Below are positions 43,601 through 52,130 of a DNA stretch of 56,629 nt, in pieces. Position 1 is the stretch's first letter; every line of letters starts with the position of its first letter. Location of the stretch: the NCBI GenBank assembly GCA_025054695.1, contig JANWZI010000014.1, positions 1-56,629 of the forward strand. Reading direction: 5' to 3'. Position numbers and translations under genes: made by a program. The notes below the pieces were generated by a model, which made no database searches, was not told where the DNA came from, and worked only from the letters and a program-made list of their open reading frames with translations. Source of the stretch: Myxococcota bacterium. Its GTDB lineage: Bacteria; Myxococcota_A; Polyangia; Polyangiales; JANWZI01.

Positions 43601-45957
43601 GCGCGCAGCGCCGGACGATGGCGCGTGTCGTGCTCGAGGGCGCGCTCGTACAGCGCGATGGCCTCGTTCGGCTGCCCCAGACGCTGCTCGTGCACCGCGG
43701 CCATCCGCACGAGCAACGCCGCCGATGCCGGCCCACGCGGCATGATCTCGAGCTGTCGTTCCGCGATCTCGAGCAGCGCTTCCCAGCGTCCCGCGCGCTG
43801 GTACAGGTCCGCGAGGCCCGCGAGCGCCGCGCTCGCCTTCGGATCGCGCTCGAGCGCGCGCCGGTACCGCGCGATGGCGCCGTCGCGGTCGTGCAACTCG
43901 TCGGCCGTCACGGCCGCCGCACGGCAGAGCAGCGCGACGGCGCGCGGGTCCGATCCGAGCCGCTCGACCTCGCGCTCGAGCGCTTCGACGAGCTCGGGCC
44001 ACCGTCGCGCTCGCTCCGCGGCGCGCTGCACCGCGTGCAACGCCGCGAGGCTCCCCGCGTCGAGCGCGAGCGCACGCCGGTACGCGTGCAGCGCTTGCGA
44101 CGCGTCGCCGAGCACGTCCTCGAGCACGACTCCCGCCTGCATCAGCCAGCCAGCCGCCCGCACGGGATCGGACTCGGCCGCCGCGGCGCGCTCGAACAGC
44201 TCGACGCGCTCGGCGTGCCGTCCCACCGTCCCCAGCAGCCGCAGCAACGCAGCGAAGGAAACGGGGTGCCCGGGCACGGCGGCGAGCGCGCGCCGGTGCA
44301 GCTCGATGGCCTCGTCCACGCGCCCCAGATGTCGCTCGCAGACGTGCGCGGCGGTCGCGAGCGCTTCGGCCCGCATCGCCGCATCCGTCGTCGCGGCCGC
44401 CTGCGCGAGGCGTGCCCGCACGACGGCCTCGTGATCGTCGCGACGCGCGTACAGCGCGCACAGGGCGGAGACGACGGGCTCGTGATCCGGTGCGAGCGCG
44501 AGCGCGGCCTCGTACCATCGCACCGCGGCCTGCTCGTCGCCGAGCGGATCGAGCGCCAGCTCGGCGAGACGACGCAACACCGCGAGCCGCTCGGCCGCGT
44601 CGGTGCTGGCGGCCAGGAGCCGTTCGAGCGCTGCGCTCGTCGCCTCGGGCCGGCCGCCTTGCTCGTACGCTCGCACGAGCTCGGAGAGAACGAGCGGATC
44701 GGTGGGCGCCGCGCGCGCCGCCTCTTCGAGCAACGCGGTCGCCTCGCGGAGCGCCCCCGGTCGCTCGGCGGTCAGGCGCGCCGCGCGTACCAGGACCGCC
44801 GCACGCCAGGCCAGATCGGGCGTGCGTCTCGCCTCCGCCTCGAGCACCCGGACCAGCTCGCGGCCACGACGCTGCGCCGGAAGCAGCCGGCGCAGGGCGG
44901 CCAGTGCGCCCGGATGCGCCGGATCGATCTCGACGACCGCCTCGTAGCGCGCGACCGCTCCGTCCAGATCGCGCAGCCGATGCTCGAGAATCCGGGCCGA
45001 CTCCAGCAGCAGCGCGATGCGGTGACGCGGATCGGCGGCGACGGCGGAGGCCTGTCGCTCGAGCCACCGCTCGACGTCGGCCCACGCCTGCCGATCGCGA
45101 TCGAGCATCGCGAGCGCGGACAACCAGGAGACGTCGGCGCGATCGAGCTCGGAGGCGGCGAGATAGCACTTGCGCGCCTCGTCGCGTGCGGAGAGCGCGT
45201 CCTCCTGGATGCGCCCCTTCATCCAGTACAGAACGGCCTTGCGTCGGGGCTCCGCCGACAGTCGGATCTCCGTGTCGAACAGGGCGAGCGCCTGCGCCCA
45301 GGCCCGACGCGCCACGAGGAGCCGGCGCGCCGCACGCACCGAGGGCAGGTGATCGGGATTGCGCGCGAGGGCTTCCTGATGGTGGTGCAGCGCCTTGCGC
45401 GTGTCGCGCAGCCACGTCTCGTAGAGGCGACCGAGCTCGTGGTGCAGACGGACCTGACGCGCGGGCTCGGTCTCCCGGCTCAGCTCCGCCTCGAGCGCGC
45501 GGATCGTGGCCTGCACCGCCGGCGGAACGCGAGGAACGGCTGCAGGCGGCTCAGCGGCAGGGGTGGGCCGAGGCGGCGAACCGAGGCCGCCACGCGTGGG
45601 CGGGGGCGGCACGGCGCGGGCGCGGCCTCCCGGGTCGACTCCGCGACCTGCGCGTGGGGTGACGGGGACCGAGGCGTGCGGCATGGCCGCACGGCGCGCT
45701 TGCGGTGCCGACGATGCAGCACTCGCTTCCCGCACGGGTTCGGCCGCCGGCTCGAGGTCGAGATCGTCGAGGACGGCGTCGACCGAATCCGCCCTGGCCC
45801 GGCGATCGATGCTCCCCTGCTCCTCGGGAATTTGCACGGCGTGGCGGGGTGGCATCACGCGGTCGGGCGACGGGGCATCGGACAGCTCGTCGAGAAGGAC
45901 CTCGAGCGTCCCGTCGCGGCGCGAGCGCGGCGGGGGCGGCGGCGGGAGGCTGGGCAT
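40612..45957 (-). CDS. Giant tetratricopeptide-repeat protein
   Basis: A 1781-residue protein built mostly of TPR-like helical pairs, with recurring cores such as EAIALYERALEHDTRHRPAL, RAIAAYETALRARPGWRPAL and AIARYRRALERDPKASAALA. The first 170 residues are Pro/Arg/Ala-rich and disordered, with one acidic DGTLEVLLDEL start. TPRs run from about 190 to 1450. The last 320 residues differ and are not repeat-like (EVVFDLYVHRMRGRGVAVEL, then LTARELEVLLASAARLV). There is no signal peptide or membrane segment. It is probably a cytoplasmic scaffold. The ATG at 45957 is chosen because residues before it are not coding-like. A 226-bp gap separates it from the divergent response regulator gene. Partners are unknown. 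Confidence 0.85.
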   Translation of the reverse strand: MPSLPPPPPPRSRRDGTLEVLLDELSDAPSPDRVMPPRHAVQIPEEQGSIDRRARADSVDAVLDDLDLEPAAEPVREASAASSAPQARRAAMPHASVPVTPRAGRGVDPGGRARAVPPPPTRGGLGSPPRPTPAAEPPAAVPRVPPAVQATIRALEAELSRETEPARQVRLHHELGRLYETWLRDTRKALHHHQEALARNPDHLPSVRAARRLLVARRAWAQALALFDTEIRLSAEPRRKAVLYWMKGRIQEDALSARDEARKCYLAASELDRADVSWLSALAMLDRDRQAWADVERWLERQASAVAADPRHRIALLLESARILEHRLRDLDGAVARYEAVVEIDPAHPGALAALRRLLPAQRRGRELVRVLEAEARRTPDLAWRAAVLVRAARLTAERPGALREATALLEEAARAAPTDPLVLSELVRAYEQGGRPEATSAALERLLAASTDAAERLAVLRRLAELALDPLGDEQAAVRWYEAALALAPDHEPVVSALCALYARRDDHEAVVRARLAQAAATTDAAMRAEALATAAHVCERHLGRVDEAIELHRRALAAVPGHPVSFAALLRLLGTVGRHAERVELFERAAAAESDPVRAAGWLMQAGVVLEDVLGDASQALHAYRRALALDAGSLAALHAVQRAAERARRWPELVEALEREVERLGSDPRAVALLCRAAAVTADELHDRDGAIARYRRALERDPKASAALAGLADLYQRAGRWEALLEIAERQLEIMPRGPASAALLVRMAAVHEQRLGQPNEAIALYERALEHDTRHRPALRALERLRRERGQWAELARLLETEMAGATDPEHRAAAAVRVAEVHEERLGQPERAIAAYETALRARPGWRPALDALARLRAERRAYAKLVEEIATLAADAADPDAARAARLWQAELWAHALDEPRRAVGVLESVLEADPDCIEALVALEPLQRKLGQWEGLGRTYAELARRLGEPGGRVAALRELVRLQEARGVPAGSDPRESWEALLALCPDDLAALEALERVALDRGDAALLASVDARLAAISTDPALVAAARTRQGEVLETIDPARALEAFDAALEADPESIAAVHGLVRIAEALDDPVRMAEAARRQAAVARDPVEVAAALVRSARLRTDRLGDAGGALEDAARALEVHPDSADAATLLDELLSATGSWDRLADRLARAAASATTTERSAALWLRVAEIQAGPLGNVPAAIASLHRLVRAVPHHVPALARLAELYVQDGQWNEAASLLGRVVQLSQDRGTLRDAHLRLASIWEQRLGDTARAMVSLQAVLSLDPAHPEALARLASVHEREGRLEQAAEALARLVRVVGDPRERVPALRRLARLELGRGAAHAARQALLEAIALEGPSGEAAHTFVEAFASPADVEAFADAVETYAAGVAADEAVEAHLEVARLRADVLGQPERALEGLRVASAGRLEGEPRLRLAIAERLRLAGRHEQAASELLALVRDDPAIVEGWRALARAFEAMGRHGEARLALEPLLVLGAATDAERQLVASSPRPTATPGSFDAEALVRFAVQGGAELAACQMLAGLVEAYGKLYPPDFEAFGVGARDRLGTRTAHPLRRLADGLAAVHGEVVFDLYVHRMRGRGVAVELSEPPSLLVPQSVAELPEAQQRFVLARPIAAIAMRLAAAEKLTARELEVLLASAARLVSPQAGKGLTAEDFLDEQQRRIRRALSRRMLRWVEEAAARYVAAGRVDVARLHEALGRACRRVALLLADDLQAVVDLVRRTGEWASVEPAVLVREHPVVGDLARFWMSEPAMQLRRRMGLLAA

Positions 45958-46183
45958 CCGGCTCGATGATGCACGGCGGTCGAGCGGCCCGGAAGTGCGC
46001 GCCGCATGCGCGTGGCGGGTCGGCCGTCGTGGCTCCCCGTTGCGCAAGAAGCCCGACCGCGTCTCGCGCGGCCACGCGGCTGCTATAGTCCAGGCCGGTC
46101 GATGCGAGTTGCGTGCGCGCCGCTTCCGTCCTCCGCCCGAATATCGCGTACGCGGGCGCCTGCGGCGTGAGCGGGAATCGACA

Positions 46184-47551
46184 ATGCGTCGGGTGCTCGT
46201 CGTCGACGACAGCGCGCTCGTGCGCAGGGTCGTCGAGCGCGTCCTGCACGACGAGGGACACGAGGTCGTCACCGCCGCCGATGGCCGTGAAGGGCTCGAA
46301 CGCGTCCACGAACGCGTGCCCGATCTGATCCTCGTGGACCTCGTCATGCCGCACCTGGACGGGGTCGGCTTCTGCGCCGCGCTGCGCGAGCTGGCCAACG
46401 CGCGTCACGTGCCGGTCGTGCTGATGAGTGCGCGGGCAGGCGGGCTCGGACCGACGACGCTTGCGCGTTGCGGCGCCCTCGACGCCATCGCCAAGCCGTT
46501 CGCGCCCGAGGCCCTGCGCGCCGTCGTTTCCAGAGCCCTGCGCGTCGCCGTCAACGGCGCTGTTCTTGCTGCGGCTCCCCCGACGGGAGAGGCTCTGGAA
46601 CCGTGTCGACCGCAGGACAGCTTCGAGGTCGCGCGCGATGCCGACCTCGCGGCCCGCCGCATCGCCGAGATCGCCGTCGGGGTGTTGCGCGCCCGGGGAT
46701 CCGAACTCGCCGTCGCCGTGCTCGCGGACGGAATCCGCCGTGACGTGCGCGAGCCCGTGCTCGAACAACTGGGCCGCGTTTTCCGACAGGCCGATGGCGG
46801 GAACGAAGGACCGTGCCTGGAGGGGCGCCTGGGCGAGGTGGCGTTGGGCGACGTGCTCCAGATTCTCGAACAGCAGCGGCAGACGGGACGATTGACGATC
46901 ACTTCGGGAACGCGCGCCATCGAGGCCTGGTTGCGCGATGGCTTGCTCGACGTCGCGACGTCACGCGGGGTCGCACCCGAGTTCCTGCTCGGTCGCTACC
47001 TCGTGCAGGACGGTGCGCTCGAGCGCGCGGAGCTGGAGACGCTGTTGCGACAGCGCGCCGGAATCCGCCCGCTGCTGGGCACCCAGCTCGTGCGCCTGGG
47101 CTATGTCACCCGCGAGGAGCTGCACGCGGCCCTCGTCCGCCAAACGAGCGAGTTGCTCTACGAAGCGCTGCGGTGGCGATCGGGACGGTTCGCGTTCGAG
47201 CGCGGCGCGACGCCGCCGCAGGCGGCGGAGGCGCGTCTGGGGCTCCCCGTGGCGGCCGTGCTGCTCGAGGGACTGCGGCGTGTGGACGAATGGCGCCTCA
47301 TCGAGGAGCAGATCCGCGATTTCGAAGACGTTCTCGAGCCGTTGCCCCACGTCGTCGGACGGCTTCCGCCCGATGCGCTCGGAGACGAGGATCGCCGCGT
47401 GCTCGCTGCGGTTGACGGCGTGCGCACGGTGCGCGAGATCGTGACCGCCGTCGGCGGCGGCAGCTTCGAGGTGTGCAGCGTCCTGTTTCGTCTGCTGACC
47501 GGCGGCCTGGTGCGGCGACGTCTGCCGTCGATCGAGCCGCCCGCGCCGTGA
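46184..47551 (+). CDS. Response regulator with PATAN (DUF4388) output
   Basis: A 455-residue protein. The receiver domain (residues 1-118) has all the phosphorylation residues: VVDDSA, the acceptor Asp52 in LVDLVMP, Ser82 in VLMSAR, and Lys104 in AIAKPF. A linker with its own helix region follows. A PATAN/DUF4388 domain starts near residue 210 (LEGRLGEVALGDVLQILEQQ). Such domains join signalling proteins in myxobacteria and cyanobacteria, and control pilus, gliding or chemosensory function. The C-terminal half is a helical region (RRVDEWRLIEEQIRDFEDVL). The ATG at 46184 is fixed by the receiver start. It lies 19 bases before ccmE. Confidence 0.9.
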   Translation: MRRVLVVDDSALVRRVVERVLHDEGHEVVTAADGREGLERVHERVPDLILVDLVMPHLDGVGFCAALRELANARHVPVVLMSARAGGLGPTTLARCGALDAIAKPFAPEALRAVVSRALRVAVNGAVLAAAPPTGEALEPCRPQDSFEVARDADLAARRIAEIAVGVLRARGSELAVAVLADGIRRDVREPVLEQLGRVFRQADGGNEGPCLEGRLGEVALGDVLQILEQQRQTGRLTITSGTRAIEAWLRDGLLDVATSRGVAPEFLLGRYLVQDGALERAELETLLRQRAGIRPLLGTQLVRLGYVTREELHAALVRQTSELLYEALRWRSGRFAFERGATPPQAAEARLGLPVAAVLLEGLRRVDEWRLIEEQIRDFEDVLEPLPHVVGRLPPDALGDEDRRVLAAVDGVRTVREIVTAVGGGSFEVCSVLFRLLTGGLVRRRLPSIEPPAP

Positions 47552-47570
47552 GCCGCCCGCGGACGGGGCG

Positions 47571-48134
47571 TTGCCCCTGAGCGCCGCCGAGGCCCATACT
47601 GCATCCTCGAAGGCCGTGGACGAAACGACCAGCCGAACGCCTTCGGAGCCGGAGCCCACGCCGCGCGGGCTTCCCGGCTGGACGAAGGGCGCGATCGTGT
47701 TCGCGGCGCTCGCGGGCGTGGTCGCGTTCCTGCTCTTCGGTACGGACGCGCAGAGCGCGTTCGTCTACTCGAAGACCGTGACGGAGCTGCTCTCCTCGCC
47801 GCAGGCGCACGCGGGTCGGCGGGTTCGGGTCGAAGGCGAACTGCGCGAAGGATCGATCCGATTCCGGCGTGAGCCCTGCGAGTGGCGTTTCGTCATCCAC
47901 GAAAAGGGGCGCGAGCTGCCCGTCTCGTTCCCGCAGTGCGTCGTGCCGGATACCTTCCGGGACGGTCGCGGGATCACGGTGACCGTGCAGGGACGGCTCC
48001 AGAGCGACGGTACGTTTCTCGCCACCGAGGTGGTGCCGCGCTGCCCGTCGAAGTACGAGATGGAGCAGCGTCGACGGGCTGGAGAGCCCATCCCGCACGC
48101 TCCGGCGCCTCCGGCGCCCGTTGAGTCGACTTGA
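47571..48134 (+). CDS. ccmE: Cytochrome c maturation protein CcmE, CXXXY variant
   Basis: A heme chaperone that carries heme to apocytochromes c in System I. It has one membrane segment at about residues 41-56 (AIVFAALAGVVAFLLFG) and an OB-fold periplasmic domain (HAGRRVRVEGELREGSIRF, FRDGRGITVTVQGRLQSDGT). The heme-binding HxxxY motif of common CcmE is here CPSKY, with Cys158 and Tyr162. CXXXY-type CcmE is known from Desulfovibrio and archaea. The TTG start at 47571 is uncertain, and GTG at 47616 is a good alternative. No other ccm gene is near. Its end overlaps the next gene by four bases (TTGA). Confidence 0.85.
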   Translation: MPLSAAEAHTASSKAVDETTSRTPSEPEPTPRGLPGWTKGAIVFAALAGVVAFLLFGTDAQSAFVYSKTVTELLSSPQAHAGRRVRVEGELREGSIRFRREPCEWRFVIHEKGRELPVSFPQCVVPDTFRDGRGITVTVQGRLQSDGTFLATEVVPRCPSKYEMEQRRRAGEPIPHAPAPPAPVEST

Positions 48135-49324
48135 CGCGCGCGGGTCCCGGGGTCGAGACCGGACTCGACCGGCTCGCCGCCGGCGAGCCGGCCGTCGTGC
48201 GTCTGGTCCGCGGACGGCGCGTGGGGCTACTGGCGCATCCGGCCAGCGTCGACCAGCGCTTCGTCCACGCGCGCGAGCGGCTGATGCAGGCCGGGGCACG
48301 CCTGGGCGTGTTGTTCGGGCCCGAGCACGGCTGGGACGGCGACGCGCAGGACATGGTCGGCGTGCAGGACCGCCGCGATCCGGTCAGCGGAGCCCGCGTC
48401 GTCTCGCTGTACGGCGAGGACGAAGCGCGCCTCTCCCCGCGCCCCGAGGAGCTCGAGGAGATCGACGTGCTCGTCGTCGACCTGCAGGACGTCGGCAGCC
48501 GCTACTACACGTTCGTGTGGACGGCGGCCCTCGCGTTTCGCGCGGCTGCGCGCGCCGGCGTCGAGACCGTCGTGCTCGACCGCCCCAACCCCCTCGGCGG
48601 CGTGCGTGTCGAGGGCGCTCCGCAGCGCCCGGGCCACCGTTCGTTCGTCGGTCTGTACGAGGTGGCCGTTCGACACGGCCTGACGCTCGGAGAGCTGCTC
48701 GGGATGGTCCGATCGGTCGAGCGCATCGACGATCGCCTCCTCACCATCGTGCGCGCGCGCGGGTGGCGGCGCGATCTCGAGCACGAGGCGACGGGCCTCC
48801 CCTGGGTGCTTCCCTCGCCGAACATGCCCACGCCGCAGACGGCTCGCGTCTATCCGGGCGGTTGTCTGCTCGAAGGCACCAATCTGTCCGAGGGGCGCGG
48901 GACGACGCGACCGTTCGAGATCTTCGGAGCGCCGTTCCTCGATGGGGAAGCGCTGGCGCGCGCGGTGCGCCTCGACGGCGCCGTGCTCCGTCCACTCGTC
49001 TTCCGGCCCACGTTCCACAAGTACGCCGGCGTCCGCTGTGGCGGCGTGCAGGTGCACGTGACCGACCCTGCGCGCTTCCGCCCGTACGAGAGCTACCTGC
49101 GCATCCTCGCGGCGGTGCGCGCGCTCGCGCCCGACGCGTTCCGTTGGCGGACCGAGCCGTACGAGTTCGTTTCCGACCGCCCCGCCATCGATCTGCTCGC
49201 GGGGGGGCCCGAATGGCGCACGGCCATCGACGCAGGCACGCCGCTCGGACCGCTCCTCGAGGCCGACCGGGAGGCCGCGACGCGATTCGACGCATCGCGT
49301 CGCGCCCACTGGCTGTACGGCTGA
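48131..49324 (+). CDS. Exo-beta-N-acetylmuramidase, NamZ-like (DUF1343)
   Basis: A 397-residue member of the DUF1343 family, to which Bacillus NamZ (family GH171) belongs, releasing terminal MurNAc from peptidoglycan. Typical stretches: VRGRRVGLLAHPASVDQRF, LFGPEHGWDGDAQDMVGVQD, VLVVDLQDVGSRYYTFVWTA, LDRPNPLGG, VLPSPNMPTPQTARVYPGG and EGTNLSEGRGTTRPFE. There is no signal peptide, so cytoplasmic cell-wall recycling is possible. The TTG start overlaps the ccmE stop by four bases. It converges on the sigma-54 activator gene with only 13 bases between them and no array. Confidence 0.88.
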   Translation: MTRAGPGVETGLDRLAAGEPAVVRLVRGRRVGLLAHPASVDQRFVHARERLMQAGARLGVLFGPEHGWDGDAQDMVGVQDRRDPVSGARVVSLYGEDEARLSPRPEELEEIDVLVVDLQDVGSRYYTFVWTAALAFRAAARAGVETVVLDRPNPLGGVRVEGAPQRPGHRSFVGLYEVAVRHGLTLGELLGMVRSVERIDDRLLTIVRARGWRRDLEHEATGLPWVLPSPNMPTPQTARVYPGGCLLEGTNLSEGRGTTRPFEIFGAPFLDGEALARAVRLDGAVLRPLVFRPTFHKYAGVRCGGVQVHVTDPARFRPYESYLRILAAVRALAPDAFRWRTEPYEFVSDRPAIDLLAGGPEWRTAIDAGTPLGPLLEADREAATRFDASRRAHWLYG

Positions 49325-49337
49325 CCGCGCCGCGTAG

Positions 49338-52130
49338 CTAGCGTGCACGCCGCATCGATCCCGATCCCGGCGGGAACGGAGCGTCCCGACGACGCACGTG
49401 CTCGCGGAGGCCGTGGCGGTCGATCATCGCGTACAGCGTGTTGCGCGCGACGCCGAGCAACTGCGCGGCGCGCGCCACGTTGCCGCCCGTGGCGCGCAGC
49501 GCCCCGAGCAGCGCACGGCGCTCGACGACGGCCAGCGGTTCCACCGGCTCTGCGGGCGTTGGCTGGGCTCCGGACGCGGTGTCGACCACACGGCGCATGA
49601 CGCCGGTGACGTCGGCTCCCTCGCCGTCGCGGCGCAGCGGAGCGGGCACCTCGGCCAGCTCGTCCACGCCGTCGGGAAGCAAGCTCGCCATGCCCTCGAG
49701 CAGATTGACCAGCTCCCGCACGTTTCCCGGCCATGCATAACGTTCGAGTCGCGCCATCAGGTCCGGTGCGACGCGAAGCGGTGCCCGTCCGGTTCTGCTG
49801 GCGAAACGACGCAGCACGTGCTCGACGAGGACCGGCACGTCGCCCGCGCGCTCGCGCAGCGGCGGAAGGTGCAGGTGCGCGACGCGCAGCCGGTAGTACA
49901 GGTCGAGGCGGAACATCCCGTCACGCACGGCGGCTTCCAGATCGCGGTGCGTCGTCGCGATGATCCGGGCCTGGACGCGAAGCGGGCGGCTGCCGCCCAA
50001 ACGCTGGAACGTGCGTTCCTGCAAGACGCGCAGCAGCTTGGCCTGCATGTCGAGGGGCAAGTCCCCGATCTCGTCCAGCAGCAGCGTGCCGGCGCCGGCG
50101 AGCTCGAACCGCCCCGGATGACCGCGGCTGCGCGCTCCGGTGAAAGCCCCCGCTTCGTAACCGAACAGCTCGCTCTCGATCAGCTCGCGGGGTAGCGCGG
50201 CCACGTTGACGCCCACGAACGGCTCACCCGCGCGGGGCGAGGCGTTGTGGATCGCCTGCGCGAGAAGCTCCTTGCCCACGCCGCTCTCGCCCGTGATGAG
50301 CACCTGCACGTCCGTCGCGGCCAAACGACGTGCGTCCTCGAGCACCCGAACGAGCGCGGGGGAGCGTCCCACGAAATCCGCGAACGTGAATCGCGCCTCG
50401 GAGCCCACCAGGCGCTGGGCCGCCTGCCGCGCGTGGCCGAGCTCCTGGAGCGTGGCGACGAATCCACCATCGCGCATCCGCCGGACGCGCACGAGCACTT
50501 CGGTCGTGCCCAGGCGCACCGTCGTCTCGCCCCCGTCGCGTTCCAGCGCCTGCGCGAGCGCGCCGAGAGCCGGCAACTCGCCGAGCCTGCGGTTCTCGAT
50601 CTGCTCCCGACGCACGTGCAGGAGCCCGAGCGCCGCATCGTTGAGCCCACGTACGAGGCCCTGCTCGTCCACGCGCACGATTCCGTCGCGGATGACCGCC
50701 AGGGTGGTCGCGTCCCGCGCCGCCGCCTCGCGTACCGTGGCCTCGGCCTCCAGTCGCTCGAACACGGCCGAGGCCACCGATGCGAGCACGCCGACGTACT
50801 CGTCGTCGACCCCGAGCGCTGGCCTTCGCGGCCACGCATCCCGTACCGCCAGGTACCTCGGGCGGCTGCCCCCATGCAGCGATACGACGATGTGCCGGCG
50901 ACCGCGCGCCACCTCGACCACGGGCCGGGTGCCCTGCTGCGCACGGCGCAGCGCCGATTCGTCGGACGAATCCACTCCTTCCCACCGACCCGCGTGCGCC
51001 ACGACGCGACCGTCGGCGTCCAGCACCGCGGCGCTCTCGTGGCCGAGCGAGACGACGACGTGCGGTAAGCGCTGTGCGAGTTGATCGACCTCGTCGACCT
51101 CGAGCAGTTGCCGACAGACGTCGGTGAGGCGAACCAGACGTTGACGCTCGACGAGCAGCCCCTCGAGTGCCCCGAAGGCGCGCTCGCACTGCTCGGTGGC
51201 TTCGCGCACGAGCCCCTCGAGCTCGGCGAGCGACTCTGCCGCCAGCGTGGGCAGGTTGGGGCACGCCTGCAGCTCGTGTGTCAGGCTTCGGGCGCGCGCA
51301 TGCCCGAGTCGCACGGCGTCGAGCGCGGCACCCAGCGGCTCGTCGACGAGCCGGTCGACGAGCCGTCGTCCGCACGCGCGGAACGCTTGTCGCAGGCGCG
51401 CGCGATCGACGTCCGTGCCGGCGTGCTGGAAAACGCGATGCGCGCGCGCGAGCCACTGGGCCGCCTGTTCCGCGGATCCACCCCGCGCGCGCACGAGTCG
51501 TGCCATCGCGACGTACGCACGGCCGAGCTCCGCCGGGGTGCCGAGCCGCAGCAGACACCAGATGGCGTGCCCCAGCTCCGCGTGCGCGCGCTCGACGTTC
51601 GGGGCGTCGCCCAGAGCGAGCCGCGCCTCGGCCCGCAACCGTGCCCGCTGACCTTCCAGCCATCCGGTTGCGGTCCGCTCCTCGAGCACCTCGATCGCAC
51701 GCAGCGGCGCGCCCTGCTCGATCCACAGGCGCGCGCGCAGAAGGCCCGCCATGGGATCGGCGCCGTCGACGCCCTCGAGCCGGCGGCGCGCCTCGTCGAG
51801 GCGTCCCAGCTCGAGATGACCCGCCGCGACCAGGACGGCGGCGCTCGCATCGTCCTCGACGTCCGCGAGCGCCATCAGGGCGCGGTGGGCTTCTCCCGCT
51901 TCGAGGCAGACGAAGGCGCGCACACGCGCCGCGTCGGAACGCGAGGCCGCCGTGTCGGGAAGGCCTGCCAGGGCCTCCGCCGCCCGATCGTACCGGCCGG
52001 CCAGCGCCTCGAGGACGGCGCGGCGCAGGCGCACGCTCGCTGGCGTGTCCGGCCCGATGGGGTCGCACTGCCGCAGGCACGACGCGACGGGCTGCGCGCA
52101 CGACCACTCCTGCGCGAGTACGTCGTTCAT
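49338..52130 (-). CDS. Large multidomain sigma-54-dependent activator
   Basis: A 930-residue activator. Residues about 1-330 are helical repeats of TPR type (HLELGRLDEARRRLEGVDGA, RAYVAMARLVRARGGSAEQA), as in some myxobacterial regulators. A GAF-like domain lies near 350-460 (LGHESAAVLDADGRVVAHAG) and a PAS-like domain near 480-590 (RDGIVRVDEQGLVRGLNDAA). The AAA+ domain has Walker A GESGVGKE (about 613-620), an intact GAFTGA, and Walker B GTLLLDEIGD. The Fis helix-turn-helix is at about 880-912 (NVARAAQLLGVARNTLYAMI). It needs an input through TPR, GAF or PAS. The start overlaps the VOC gene stop (ATGA), so the two are coupled. Confidence 0.92.
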   Translation of the reverse strand: MNDVLAQEWSCAQPVASCLRQCDPIGPDTPASVRLRRAVLEALAGRYDRAAEALAGLPDTAASRSDAARVRAFVCLEAGEAHRALMALADVEDDASAAVLVAAGHLELGRLDEARRRLEGVDGADPMAGLLRARLWIEQGAPLRAIEVLEERTATGWLEGQRARLRAEARLALGDAPNVERAHAELGHAIWCLLRLGTPAELGRAYVAMARLVRARGGSAEQAAQWLARAHRVFQHAGTDVDRARLRQAFRACGRRLVDRLVDEPLGAALDAVRLGHARARSLTHELQACPNLPTLAAESLAELEGLVREATEQCERAFGALEGLLVERQRLVRLTDVCRQLLEVDEVDQLAQRLPHVVVSLGHESAAVLDADGRVVAHAGRWEGVDSSDESALRRAQQGTRPVVEVARGRRHIVVSLHGGSRPRYLAVRDAWPRRPALGVDDEYVGVLASVASAVFERLEAEATVREAAARDATTLAVIRDGIVRVDEQGLVRGLNDAALGLLHVRREQIENRRLGELPALGALAQALERDGGETTVRLGTTEVLVRVRRMRDGGFVATLQELGHARQAAQRLVGSEARFTFADFVGRSPALVRVLEDARRLAATDVQVLITGESGVGKELLAQAIHNASPRAGEPFVGVNVAALPRELIESELFGYEAGAFTGARSRGHPGRFELAGAGTLLLDEIGDLPLDMQAKLLRVLQERTFQRLGGSRPLRVQARIIATTHRDLEAAVRDGMFRLDLYYRLRVAHLHLPPLRERAGDVPVLVEHVLRRFASRTGRAPLRVAPDLMARLERYAWPGNVRELVNLLEGMASLLPDGVDELAEVPAPLRRDGEGADVTGVMRRVVDTASGAQPTPAEPVEPLAVVERRALLGALRATGGNVARAAQLLGVARNTLYAMIDRHGLREHVRRRDAPFPPGSGSMRRAR

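Noticed and set aside
41185-45969. Plus-strand frame of about 1590 codons opposite the TPR gene
   Set aside because: A shadow of the repeat gene. The TPR pattern on the minus strand is regular and real, and the plus reading has no fold-like pattern.
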